From: Desulfobacula toluolica Tol2
GTDB lineage: Bacteria; Desulfobacterota; Desulfobacteria; Desulfobacterales; Desulfobacteraceae
DNA length: 64,000 nucleotides
NCBI RefSeq assembly: GCF_000307105.1
Contig: NC_018645.1
Location: 1,748,578 to 1,812,577 of the forward strand
Direction: 5' to 3'
The translations under genes and the position numbers were made by a program. Shown here one piece after another: positions 42,541 to 50,296 of the stretch. The notes beneath the pieces are model-generated. The model was not told the origin of the DNA, searched no databases, and saw only the letters and a program-made list of their open reading frames with translations. Numbering within the stretch: the stretch's first letter is position 1; each line of letters opens with the position of its first letter.

Positions 42541-42625
42541 AATAACGGCCATGGCAGATCAAGCTGCACAATAAAAAAATGAAAGAGATCTAATTCCAGC
42601 AGGTTAGAAGTTCTTTCATATAAAA
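42541..42625 (+). repeat. Dispersed palindromic repeat, copy b
   Basis: AATAACGGCCATGGCAGATC ... then GAAAGAGATCTAATTCC ... GGTTAGAAGTTCTTTC. GAAAGA/TCTTTC and TCTAA/TTAGA pair in nested fashion. It ends about 20 bp before the acyl-CoA dehydrogenase start, so it could act in the mRNA leader. Confidence 0.65.
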
Positions 42626-42647
42626 TTATATAAAAGGAGTAAAACAT

Positions 42648-44495
42648 ATGGCACAGCTTATCGCTGACAGACGGGATGTTGATTTTGTCCTGCATGAACA
42701 GATCGGGATGGTGGACCATGAATCATTTGATGAATTCAACAAAAAGACAATAGACCTGATCGTTTCCGAGGCAAGGAACCTGGCCATAAAAGAAATTCTT
42801 CCCACTTTTAAGGACGGGGATGAGATCGGATGTAAACTTGAAAACGGAAAGGTAACGGTGCCCGAATCCTTTAAACGGGCCTGGAACCTCTATTGTGAAG
42901 GCGAATGGCTTGCCATGTGTGACGACCCCGAGGTCGGGGGGCAGGGAATGCCGAAACTTGTCGGGTGTGCTGCCCTGGAATACATGGTGGGTGCCAACTC
43001 AGCATTCATGCTCTATTACGGCATGACCCACGGTGCGGCAAAGCTGGTGGAAGCCTTTGGCACTGAAGACCAGAAAAAGCGGTACATGAAAAAAATGTTT
43101 GCCGGTGTCTGGGGCGGCACAATGCTTTTGACCGAATCCGAGGCAGGATCAGACGTCGGGGCCTTGACCACCACGGCAACGAAAAAAGCGGACGGCACCT
43201 ATTCCATCCAGGGATCAAAAATTTTTATCTCAGCCGGCGACCATGATCTGTGCGAGAATATCATTCATCCGGTTTTGGCCAGGATTGACGGCGCACCTGC
43301 CGGCACCAGGGGGATCTCACTGTTCCTGGTTCCCAAATACCATGTCAATGACGACGGCAATCTGGGGGATTTCAACAATATCGTGTGTACGGGCCTGGAA
43401 CATAAAATGGGCATTCACGGCAATGCCACAGCCTCTCTTTCTCTGGGAGAAAAAGGCGAATGTATAGGCACCCTCCTGGGAGAAGAGAACAAAGGCATGG
43501 CGGCCATGTTCCGGATGATGAATGAAGCGCGTGCCTTTGTCGGCATTCAGGGGTTTGCCGTGGCATCTGCCGCGTATATGTATGCCCTTGATTATTCCCG
43601 GAACAGGGTTCAGGGAAAATATCTGCTTGCTGGCAAAGACCCGGCTGCAAAAAATGTAACCATTATTCGGCATCCCGATGTGAAACGCCAGCTGTTGAAC
43701 ATGAAGGTTTACACGGAAGGGATGCGGTCGTTGATCTATTATTATGGCAAATGTTCCGACATTGTCCGCATCACGGATGATGAACGGCTCAGGGCAGATA
43801 CCAGTGCATTGATTGAAGTGTTGACCCCCGTTGTAAAAGGGTATGTCACGGACAAGGCCCTGGAAGTATGCTCCCATGGCGTCCAGGTCTATGGCGGCTA
43901 TGGTTATATCAGTGAATACCCGGTTGAACAGCTGATGAGGGATTCAAGGATTTTTATGATTTACGAAGGCACCAACGGCATCCAGGCTATGGATCTTATC
44001 GGCAGAAAACTTGGCATGAACAAAGGCAAAAGTTTTAAATACTTTATTGACCAGATGAGAAAGACCATTGAAGAGGCAAAAGTAATTGAGGGTATTGAAG
44101 CACTGGTTGAAAAAGTTGACCATGCCGTATCCAGGCTTGAAGCACTTGCTCAAAAAATCGGACAGAGAGCCAGGTCCGAGAAAGTTCTGAATGCCTATGC
44201 CTTTGCTCATCCCTTCCTTGAGGTGACAGGGGATGTAACCTTTGCATGGATGCATTTGTGGCGGGCATCTGTTGCCGCACCCAGGCTTGTTGAAAAAGTT
44301 GGCAGTCTTGAAAAGAAAGCGGTTGCCGCAAAAGCTGAGAAAAATAAGGATGCAGCCTTTTATGCAGGCCAGATTGAATCGGCCAGGTTTTTTATTCATA
44401 CCCTTCTGCCGGCAGCTTATGGGAAAATGGATGCCATTCTGGAAGGTGACTCTTGTGTGGAAGATATCCTTGATGTCTCTTTTGGGTCAAAATAA
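42648..44495 (+). CDS. Acyl-CoA dehydrogenase, long form (DmdC-like)
   Basis: 615 residues, about 200 longer than short-chain acyl-CoA dehydrogenases because of a C-terminal extension. FAD and substrate motifs are MLLTESEAGSDVGAL and KIFISAGDHDL; QVYGGYGYISEYPVEQLMRD is the conserved C-terminal signature, and the catalytic Glu lies in MIYEGTNGIQAMDL. It oxidises an acyl-CoA to the enoyl-CoA. The long form includes DmdC (methylmercaptopropionyl-CoA) and related enzymes. AAAGGAG precedes the ATG. Hairpin repeats flank it on both sides. Confidence 0.92.
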   Translation: MAQLIADRRDVDFVLHEQIGMVDHESFDEFNKKTIDLIVSEARNLAIKEILPTFKDGDEIGCKLENGKVTVPESFKRAWNLYCEGEWLAMCDDPEVGGQGMPKLVGCAALEYMVGANSAFMLYYGMTHGAAKLVEAFGTEDQKKRYMKKMFAGVWGGTMLLTESEAGSDVGALTTTATKKADGTYSIQGSKIFISAGDHDLCENIIHPVLARIDGAPAGTRGISLFLVPKYHVNDDGNLGDFNNIVCTGLEHKMGIHGNATASLSLGEKGECIGTLLGEENKGMAAMFRMMNEARAFVGIQGFAVASAAYMYALDYSRNRVQGKYLLAGKDPAAKNVTIIRHPDVKRQLLNMKVYTEGMRSLIYYYGKCSDIVRITDDERLRADTSALIEVLTPVVKGYVTDKALEVCSHGVQVYGGYGYISEYPVEQLMRDSRIFMIYEGTNGIQAMDLIGRKLGMNKGKSFKYFIDQMRKTIEEAKVIEGIEALVEKVDHAVSRLEALAQKIGQRARSEKVLNAYAFAHPFLEVTGDVTFAWMHLWRASVAAPRLVEKVGSLEKKAVAAKAEKNKDAAFYAGQIESARFFIHTLLPAAYGKMDAILEGDSCVEDILDVSFGSK

Positions 44496-44535
44496 CTGCT
44501 ACGGACAGACCTGGTCTTTTATCCGGGTTTGCCCG
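44496..44535 (+). terminator. Hairpin after the acyl-CoA dehydrogenase gene (second half of repeat a)
   Basis: CAGACCTGG (44506-44514) pairs, with G-U steps, with CCGGGTTTG (44523-44531), loop TCTTTTAT. The same structure at 34278-34303 has different bases that still pair. It probably ends the acyl-CoA operon. Confidence 0.5.
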
Positions 44536-44583
44536 CAATAAATAGCGTTGTTGGGTCTCACCGGGCGGTTCGGATTTGGATGT

Positions 44584-45186
44584 TCATTTTTTTGATATCA
44601 AGGTTTGATAATCAGCCGGTGTATCCACGTCAACCAGAATGGCCTTGTCAGGAACCGATACTCTTAATATGACGTCTTTAAATTCTTCAAACAAGACCCT
44701 TGCCCCGGTGTCTGCGGATAATGATGCCAGGCGATAAAACAGCGGCCTGGCAATAATGACCGGGTTGCCCCGTTTGCCGTTGCAATAGGGGATGACAATC
44801 GGGGCGGTGCCGGTTTCAAAGGCATCAGCCAGTCTGTTGATAATGGCGGCAGTTACAAGGGGCTGGTCAGCCAGAAGGAACATGGCGGCATCACAGTCGG
44901 ACGAGACCGCTTCGACTCCTTTGATAAGGGATGTACTCTGCCCATTGGCATAGGCCGTATTCCGGGTGACCCTGGTCCCTTCAAAATCAATGCTCCGGCT
45001 TATTTTGCCAGCATTGTGACCCAGTACAACAATGATTTCATGCAGCCGGGAGTCCCGGGCATTTTGGATCACCCGGCCCAGGAGAGTGGTTTCTCCAAAT
45101 GGGAGCAGCTGCTTGGTTTTTCCCATGCGGGAGGCAGATCCGGCAGCCAGGATGATCCCGGAAATCTTTTTGTTTTGACCACTCAT
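44584..45186 (-). CDS. MocA-like molybdenum cofactor nucleotidyltransferase
   Basis: A 200-residue protein with the MobA/MocA start ISGIILAAGSASRMGKTKQL, the nucleotide-binding loop and VVLGHN, and DQPLVTAAIINRL. MocA makes molybdopterin cytosine dinucleotide from CTP, the cofactor form of xanthine-dehydrogenase-type hydroxylases. It overlaps the XdhC-like gene by 4 bp and forms a three-gene maturation operon. Confidence 0.85.
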   Translation of the reverse strand: MSGQNKKISGIILAAGSASRMGKTKQLLPFGETTLLGRVIQNARDSRLHEIIVVLGHNAGKISRSIDFEGTRVTRNTAYANGQSTSLIKGVEAVSSDCDAAMFLLADQPLVTAAIINRLADAFETGTAPIVIPYCNGKRGNPVIIARPLFYRLASLSADTGARVLFEEFKDVILRVSVPDKAILVDVDTPADYQTLISKK

Positions 45187-46247
45187 AAAATAAGTTGCTT
45201 TGCCTTTTTTTTGGGTGCCCGTTTTTTAATCAGTTCTCCCACAATGCTGACGGCAATTTCTTCAGGGGTTTCCGCGTTGATCTCAAGGCCAATGGGGGAA
45301 TAAACCGTTTCAAGTTGCTCTTTGGAAAACCCCTCCTCCATCAGTGCTTTGTATATGGTGTTTTTCTTCTTTTTACTGCCGATCATGCCGATATAGCCTG
45401 CAGCGGTGGAAAGAGCCTGCTGCAGGACAACCTTGTCATGGAGGTGGCCCCGCGTGATAATCAGGATATATGAAGTCGGAGAAATTTCCAGTTGTTCAAA
45501 TGCCTGGTTCAGATCCGTGACAAGGATATTATCCGCTTCAGGGAATCGTTGTTCATTGGCAAACTCGGGCCTGTCATCAATTACGGTGATGCTGAACCCC
45601 ACCATTTTTGCCAATTGCGCCACAAACAACGAGACGTGACCTGCCCCGAAAATAAAGACCTGGGGCTTGAGGGCAATTTTTTCCACAAAAAAAGCCTCTC
45701 CTTTGTCTCCGGAAGAGATCAGTTCATAGGGGATATTTTTGTCAAAGGCCAATTGCTTTGGATTCAATCCGGAAATGCTCCCAAGGGTTTGGCCGTCCGT
45801 TTCCAAAAACAGCCTTGCTTCGGTATCAATTGCAGGTATGCCGTCTTTAATCCGGGTCACCAGTATGCCAGGTCGATTTTTTATAATGTGTTCCTGTATG
45901 GCTTTATATAAGGATACCATGCCAGTGTTTTCCGGGAAAAGCGGTTCCAGGTAAAGGTCAACATCTCCTCCGCAGATCATGCCGCCGGCTGCCAGATCCT
46001 CACCGCTCAGGCGAAACTGGTAGACGAATGATTCTTTTTCCTTTAACAGGGTCTTGGCCTTTTGCTGTACCTTGTATTCCAGAAGTCCGCCGCCAACCGT
46101 TCCGATAAGGTCGCCGTCTTCCGTAATGATGCACATGGACCCCACATCCCTGGGAGTTGATCCAGAACGCCGAATGGTTCTGGCAAGGATAATTTTTTTC
46201 CCGGATGAAAGCAGGTCATAGGCTTTTAGATATAAGTTTTTTCCCAT
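45183..46247 (-). CDS. XdhC/CoxF-family molybdenum hydroxylase accessory protein
   Basis: 354 residues. The N-terminal XdhC_CoxI part has ILARTIRRSGSTPRDVGSMC and GTVGGGLLEYKV. The C-terminal Rossmann part has VFIFGAGHVSLFVAQLA, VIDDRPEFAN and ILIITRGHLHD. XdhC binds the molybdenum cofactor and helps sulfurate and insert it into the enzyme. It overlaps its neighbours at both ends (4 bp; adjacent base), so the trio is one operon. Confidence 0.88.
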   Translation of the reverse strand: MGKNLYLKAYDLLSSGKKIILARTIRRSGSTPRDVGSMCIITEDGDLIGTVGGGLLEYKVQQKAKTLLKEKESFVYQFRLSGEDLAAGGMICGGDVDLYLEPLFPENTGMVSLYKAIQEHIIKNRPGILVTRIKDGIPAIDTEARLFLETDGQTLGSISGLNPKQLAFDKNIPYELISSGDKGEAFFVEKIALKPQVFIFGAGHVSLFVAQLAKMVGFSITVIDDRPEFANEQRFPEADNILVTDLNQAFEQLEISPTSYILIITRGHLHDKVVLQQALSTAAGYIGMIGSKKKKNTIYKALMEEGFSKEQLETVYSPIGLEINAETPEEIAVSIVGELIKKRAPKKKAKQLIL

Positions 46248-47047
46248 TATTTTTTTTCCTTTTTTTTATTTGATGGGGGCAAGCAGTCTTTTACAGGGTT
46301 ATTGTCTTTTAGTGCGGCTGTAATAATTCTGTCAAGCTGGGTCTTATCCTGCAAAAGCATCCCGATTTTCCGGCCTGCATCTATTCGGTCCGGGGTATCG
46401 GCTTTATTGAGGAAGACAATCATTACCTGAGGGCATCCCAAAGCCCCGGCTTTGTTTATCTCAATGGCAATGGATGTTGCAATGGCATGTTCATCAATGG
46501 CGGCTCCCATGCAAAGTCCTGTGTTATTGGAAAATAAGTTTGCCCTGTGAACATGGTTTTCGTCCAGGGGGAGGCCTACCGCATCAAGCCCTGTGACAAG
46601 AACCAGGTGGGTTGTGGCAGTTGGGATCACGGGTTCATGTGTGTCTGTGGCTTTCATGGGTTTTCGTTTGGCACCGTCCGCTTCAACAATAATCCAGTCA
46701 AAAAGGTTGGTCTGCCGCAATTGATCAATGATGTCCGGATCAAATCCGTTCAATTTTCCAGAGCCAGGATCATGACTGCTTCCTGCTGAGAAATGAGAGT
46801 GGCGGTTAAGCCCGGATTTTGATTTTTTAATCAGTTCTTCAATGGAACCGGCTATGATGGTTTTCGGTGACGTGTCCGGGCCGGGCATGAAAATTTTGGT
46901 GGTGGTTGTTGTCAGAACGGTTTTGCCGGAATCCGCAAGTTCTCTTGCCAGCCGGAACATCAGGGTGGTTTTCCCGCCTGCGCCGATAATGCTGATAAGC
47001 CCCTGATGTTTTAGCCCTAATGTGTCAATTAATGAAGTTGTCATCAT
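46247..47047 (-). CDS. yqeC: YqeC-like selenium-dependent hydroxylase accessory protein
   Basis: 266 residues with a P-loop IIGAGGKTTLMFRLARELA, followed by LTTTTTKIFMP, a stretch typical of YqeC, and WIIVEADGAKRKPMKA. YqeC is linked by genome context to selenium-dependent molybdenum hydroxylases; its reaction is not known. Two ATGs (47047, 47044) are equivalent. It is the first gene of the maturation operon; the hydroxylase itself is not in the window. Confidence 0.8.
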   Translation of the reverse strand: MMTTSLIDTLGLKHQGLISIIGAGGKTTLMFRLARELADSGKTVLTTTTTKIFMPGPDTSPKTIIAGSIEELIKKSKSGLNRHSHFSAGSSHDPGSGKLNGFDPDIIDQLRQTNLFDWIIVEADGAKRKPMKATDTHEPVIPTATTHLVLVTGLDAVGLPLDENHVHRANLFSNNTGLCMGAAIDEHAIATSIAIEINKAGALGCPQVMIVFLNKADTPDRIDAGRKIGMLLQDKTQLDRIITAALKDNNPVKDCLPPSNKKKEKK

Positions 47048-47221
47048 AAATAAAATTAATGGTTACTCCCCTCTAAATGGTAATTTATTGAACCCAAAGA
47101 CATTTTAATGTATGTACCTTGCTATATTTAACCTGGTCTATTTAATTTGGGGATGATTATTTCATAATTTTTTAATAATTCAAGTGCTAAAGAAAAAAAG
47201 AGATACCGATTGGAATATAAT

Positions 47222-48034
47222 ATGATCAAGAAAAATCTGCATGTGTTTGACAGGGATCTGGAAATGGTGGATACGGGGTCCAAGGTTTTTGCTCTAACCT
47301 TGTCGGATAAATGGAATATTGCCGGCAGTACGTTAAATGGGGGATATCTTATGGCCGTGATTGCAAGGGCCATGGAACATTGTTCCCCTCAAAAGGCCAC
47401 TCCCATCATTACTGCAAACTATATTTCAAAATGCGTTCCCGGAAAGGCATTGGCCCATGTTGAGGTTATTTTTGAATCCGGCAATTTTACAAGACTCATG
47501 GTCAGGCTGGTACAGCAGGGGAAGGAAAAAATCCGTGCCATGGGGACATTTTCTTCGGATGTTAACGAAGATGTATTGTGCGAATATGAAACCGGTCCGC
47601 CGGTCATAGCCTCTTTTGAAGAATGTTCCCAGGTTCCGGTGACGCCGGATAATGCATTGTTTGACCATGTTGACCTGAGACTGGACCCGTCTTGTGCGGG
47701 ATGGCTTACAGGAGAGCGCTCCGGGCGATCCGAATTCAAGGGGTGGGTCTGCTTTAAAGAAAAACGTAAAATTGATATCCCGGCAATTTTATTGTTTGCC
47801 GATACCTACCCGCCTCCGGTTTTTGCAAAGTTTGGCCCTTCGACATGGGTTCCTACCATTGAGTTATCCGTTAATATCAGGAAAGTTCCCGATACCCTGA
47901 TATTGAAAGGCATATTTAAAAGCCGGTTTGTCAGTGGCGGTCTTGTGGAGGAAGACGGGGAATTGTGGAATACCCATGGTGAACTTGTAGCTGTTTCCAG
48001 GCAGATTTCAAAATACAGGAAAATAAAAGAGTAA
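47222..48034 (+). CDS. Acyl-CoA thioesterase, TesB-like
   Basis: About 270 residues from ATG 47222. It has the double hot-dog pattern: WNIAGSTLNGGYLMAVIARA in the first half and VPTIELSVNIR in the second, with a GGLVEEDGELW loop near the end. It would split acyl-CoA to the acid and CoA. It is divergent from the molybdenum maturation genes. GGAA six bases before the ATG is a modest site; TTG 47210 is an alternative start. Confidence 0.75.
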   Translation: MIKKNLHVFDRDLEMVDTGSKVFALTLSDKWNIAGSTLNGGYLMAVIARAMEHCSPQKATPIITANYISKCVPGKALAHVEVIFESGNFTRLMVRLVQQGKEKIRAMGTFSSDVNEDVLCEYETGPPVIASFEECSQVPVTPDNALFDHVDLRLDPSCAGWLTGERSGRSEFKGWVCFKEKRKIDIPAILLFADTYPPPVFAKFGPSTWVPTIELSVNIRKVPDTLILKGIFKSRFVSGGLVEEDGELWNTHGELVAVSRQISKYRKIKE

Positions 48035-48333
48035 TGCTTAAAATATAAAAAAAGCAGTCGCCATATTATGAGTTGTCAATAAAAAAAGTTATGTATGATT
48101 AATGTTTTTTCTGTTGGAAATTTCTCTTTTGAAACGGTTAATTCCCTTGACTTGTTTCTTCCTTAAACGTATCTTTTAAGAACAGCCCGACACAGTGTGG
48201 GTGTTCTTAAGCGCAGACAAAAACTATTTTTATTTATCGAAAAAAGCAAATGCCGAAGATAAAATAAAATCCTGATACGGGATTTGATTTGTCTTTAATA
48301 TTGAGAAACTAAAATCAAATCAAAGGTGACAAC
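48035..48333. other. Leader region of the oxidase operon, with palindromes
   Basis: No gene is seen in these 299 bp. TTAAGAACA (48176-48184) pairs with TGTTCTTAA (48202-48210), with further pairing of CCC/GGG inside, a likely operator or RNA hairpin. AAATCC/GGATTT flanks TGATACG further on. Just before the first gene, GATTTGATTT can pair with AAATCAAATC, next to the ribosome binding site AAAGGTGA, so translation may be controlled. Confidence 0.45.
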
Positions 48334-48759
48334 ATGACGGAAATTATTTTTGAGTTTCTAAACAAAATCGGATTCACTCATCCTCTTCATCCTGCATTAA
48401 CTCATATTCCCATGGGAATGGTAATGGGAGCGGTCATTTTCCGGCTGGCCTCTTTTCTGCCCAAATTGAGATTTCTGGCAAAAACGGGGTATCATTGTGT
48501 TGTGTTAGGGCTTTTAGGGGTGTTTCCAACCGCTTTTACAGGTTACCTGGACTGGCAGCATACCTATATGGGGCAGTGGGAATTTTTGATTGTTTTGAAA
48601 ATGATTCTTGCAGTTATTCTGACTGTTGTCCTTGCGATTATTGTCATTACAGATGATCCTGAAAACCCTAAGTTTGATAAAAAGACGCTTTTTTATATTG
48701 TTATCGTTTTTTTGGCCGTCGGTCTTGGATTTTCAGGCGGTGAACTTCAATATGGATAA
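48334..48759 (+). CDS. DUF2231 membrane protein
   Basis: 141 residues with four membrane segments. The start HPLHPALTHIPMGMVMG is the DUF2231 signature, with histidines that could bind heme or metal. Such proteins often sit beside respiratory or electron-transfer genes. Here it leads the oxidase operon, 15 bp before the DOMON gene. Function is unproven. Confidence 0.8.
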   Translation: MTEIIFEFLNKIGFTHPLHPALTHIPMGMVMGAVIFRLASFLPKLRFLAKTGYHCVVLGLLGVFPTAFTGYLDWQHTYMGQWEFLIVLKMILAVILTVVLAIIVITDDPENPKFDKKTLFYIVIVFLAVGLGFSGGELQYG

Positions 48760-48774
48760 TAAGGAGTAATACTC

Positions 48775-49320
48775 ATGACGAAAAATTATTTTATTATTTC
48801 AATTGCGGCAACTGTATTTTTTTTAAGTTTGTTGCCGTTGTACGCAATGGACTACCAGCATACCCTTGAAGTAAAAGATATGCAATTTTCATGGACCATT
48901 GAAGGAGAACAGATCCATGTCCAAATGTCAGCAAAGACAACCGGCTGGGTAGCGGTTGGATTTGATCCGGAAAAGGCCATGCAGGGAGCCAATATTATTA
49001 TTGGCGCGGTCAAGGAGGGTAAGTTCAAAGTTGAAGATCATTATGGCAACAGGAAAAGAGGGCACAAAAGTGATGAGGAAATGGGAGGGAAAAATGATGT
49101 ACTGAATCCTGCAGGCTCAGAAGCAGACGGGATCACAACCATTTCATTTTCATTGCCCCTGGATACGGGTGACGCCTATGATAAACCCATTAAACAGGAA
49201 GGAACAACAAAAGTGATGCTGGCTTATGGTGCAGGAAAAGATTCTTTCAGAAACCGCCATCCCTTTCGTACCATTTATGAAATTAATTTTTCAACTGGTG
49301 AAAACAAGAAGATTAAATGA
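48775..49320 (+). CDS. Exported DOMON-domain protein
   Basis: 181 residues with a signal peptide (FIISIAATVFFLSLLPLYAM). The mature part fits the DOMON heme/sugar-binding sandwich: FSWTIEGEQIHVQMSAKTTG, WVAVGFDPEKAMQGANIIIG. Similar domains accompany cytochromes b and oxidases. It overlaps the SCO gene by 4 bp (ATGA). A role in electron delivery or heme handling at the outer face of the membrane is inferred. Confidence 0.8.
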   Translation: MTKNYFIISIAATVFFLSLLPLYAMDYQHTLEVKDMQFSWTIEGEQIHVQMSAKTTGWVAVGFDPEKAMQGANIIIGAVKEGKFKVEDHYGNRKRGHKSDEEMGGKNDVLNPAGSEADGITTISFSLPLDTGDAYDKPIKQEGTTKVMLAYGAGKDSFRNRHPFRTIYEINFSTGENKKIK

Positions 49321-50279
49321 TACCCGTAAGATCCAGCCCCATATTTTTTGCCTTTTTTCTGGCCGTCTGGCTGACCTTTTTGCCGGTGGCTCAGGCAGAA
49401 ACCAATCACGAGCAAATGCATCCTGATCACGGGACGGCAACACCCCGTCAGGATGTAATGGTCGGCGAGGGAGAACCTGATCAAAGCATTCATGATCACA
49501 CCCAAATGGTCATGGAAACCGAAAAACAGGAACCCGCACTTACCCAGCAGATTAAGGTTGAAGAACAATTGGGGAAATATGCGGCCCTGGACACCCGTTT
49601 TAAAGATGATAATGGCAATCCGATCAAGCTTGAAACTATTTTTGACAAGCCGGTTGTATTGCTTCCAGTTTATTTTATGTGCCCCTCTGTCTGTGATTTT
49701 TTGCAGGCAGACTTGGCAAATGCCCTGAACTTTGTGGATCAGATACCGGGCAAGGAATTTAATGTGGTTACCCTGGGTTTTGCCGATGATGAAGATCATA
49801 CACATGCAAATATCGCCAAAACAAATTACAGCAACCTGATAAAACGGGATTTTCCCCTGGAAAACTGGTTTTATCTGACCGGGGATAATGAGAATATCCA
49901 TAAACTGACCGATTCCCTGGGATATTATTTTATCAAGACAAAACCCCATTTTTATGTCCATCCCTCCGTGCTTGTGGTTCTTGCTAAGGACGGGAAAATT
50001 ATCCGGTATCTGTACGGACCCAATTTTTTGCCTTTTGATCTTGGGATGGCAATCAGCGAAGCCGACAGGGGAGAACCCGGTATTTCAATCAAAAGAGGTG
50101 TGTTGTCATTTTGTTTTGATTATGACCCCCAGAAGAAGACCTATGTTTTTAAGATGTTTCGGATTGTTGGAACAGCTATCCTGATACTGGTGCTTGGATT
50201 TATTATATTTTTGCTGTATCCGTCAAAAAGAGACAAGAGTAAAAAAGATAAAACAGTATTTAAAAATGAAAATTCGTAA
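49317..50279 (+). CDS. SCO1/SenC-family copper chaperone
   Basis: 320 residues: signal peptide, a His/Met-rich linker (NHEQMHPDHG, HDHTQMVMET) that could hold copper, then the thioredoxin-like SCO domain with the copper motif CPSVC in FMCPSVCDFL, and HVHP-like histidines in HFYVHPSVLVV. A membrane segment (ILILVLGFIIFLLY) anchors the C-terminus, which is unusual since most SCO proteins are anchored at the N-terminus. It should load copper into the CuA site of subunit II in the same operon. Confidence 0.88.
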   Translation: MIPVRSSPIFFAFFLAVWLTFLPVAQAETNHEQMHPDHGTATPRQDVMVGEGEPDQSIHDHTQMVMETEKQEPALTQQIKVEEQLGKYAALDTRFKDDNGNPIKLETIFDKPVVLLPVYFMCPSVCDFLQADLANALNFVDQIPGKEFNVVTLGFADDEDHTHANIAKTNYSNLIKRDFPLENWFYLTGDNENIHKLTDSLGYYFIKTKPHFYVHPSVLVVLAKDGKIIRYLYGPNFLPFDLGMAISEADRGEPGISIKRGVLSFCFDYDPQKKTYVFKMFRIVGTAILILVLGFIIFLLYPSKRDKSKKDKTVFKNENS

Positions 50280-50296
50280 GAGTTTGTGAGGAGTTT

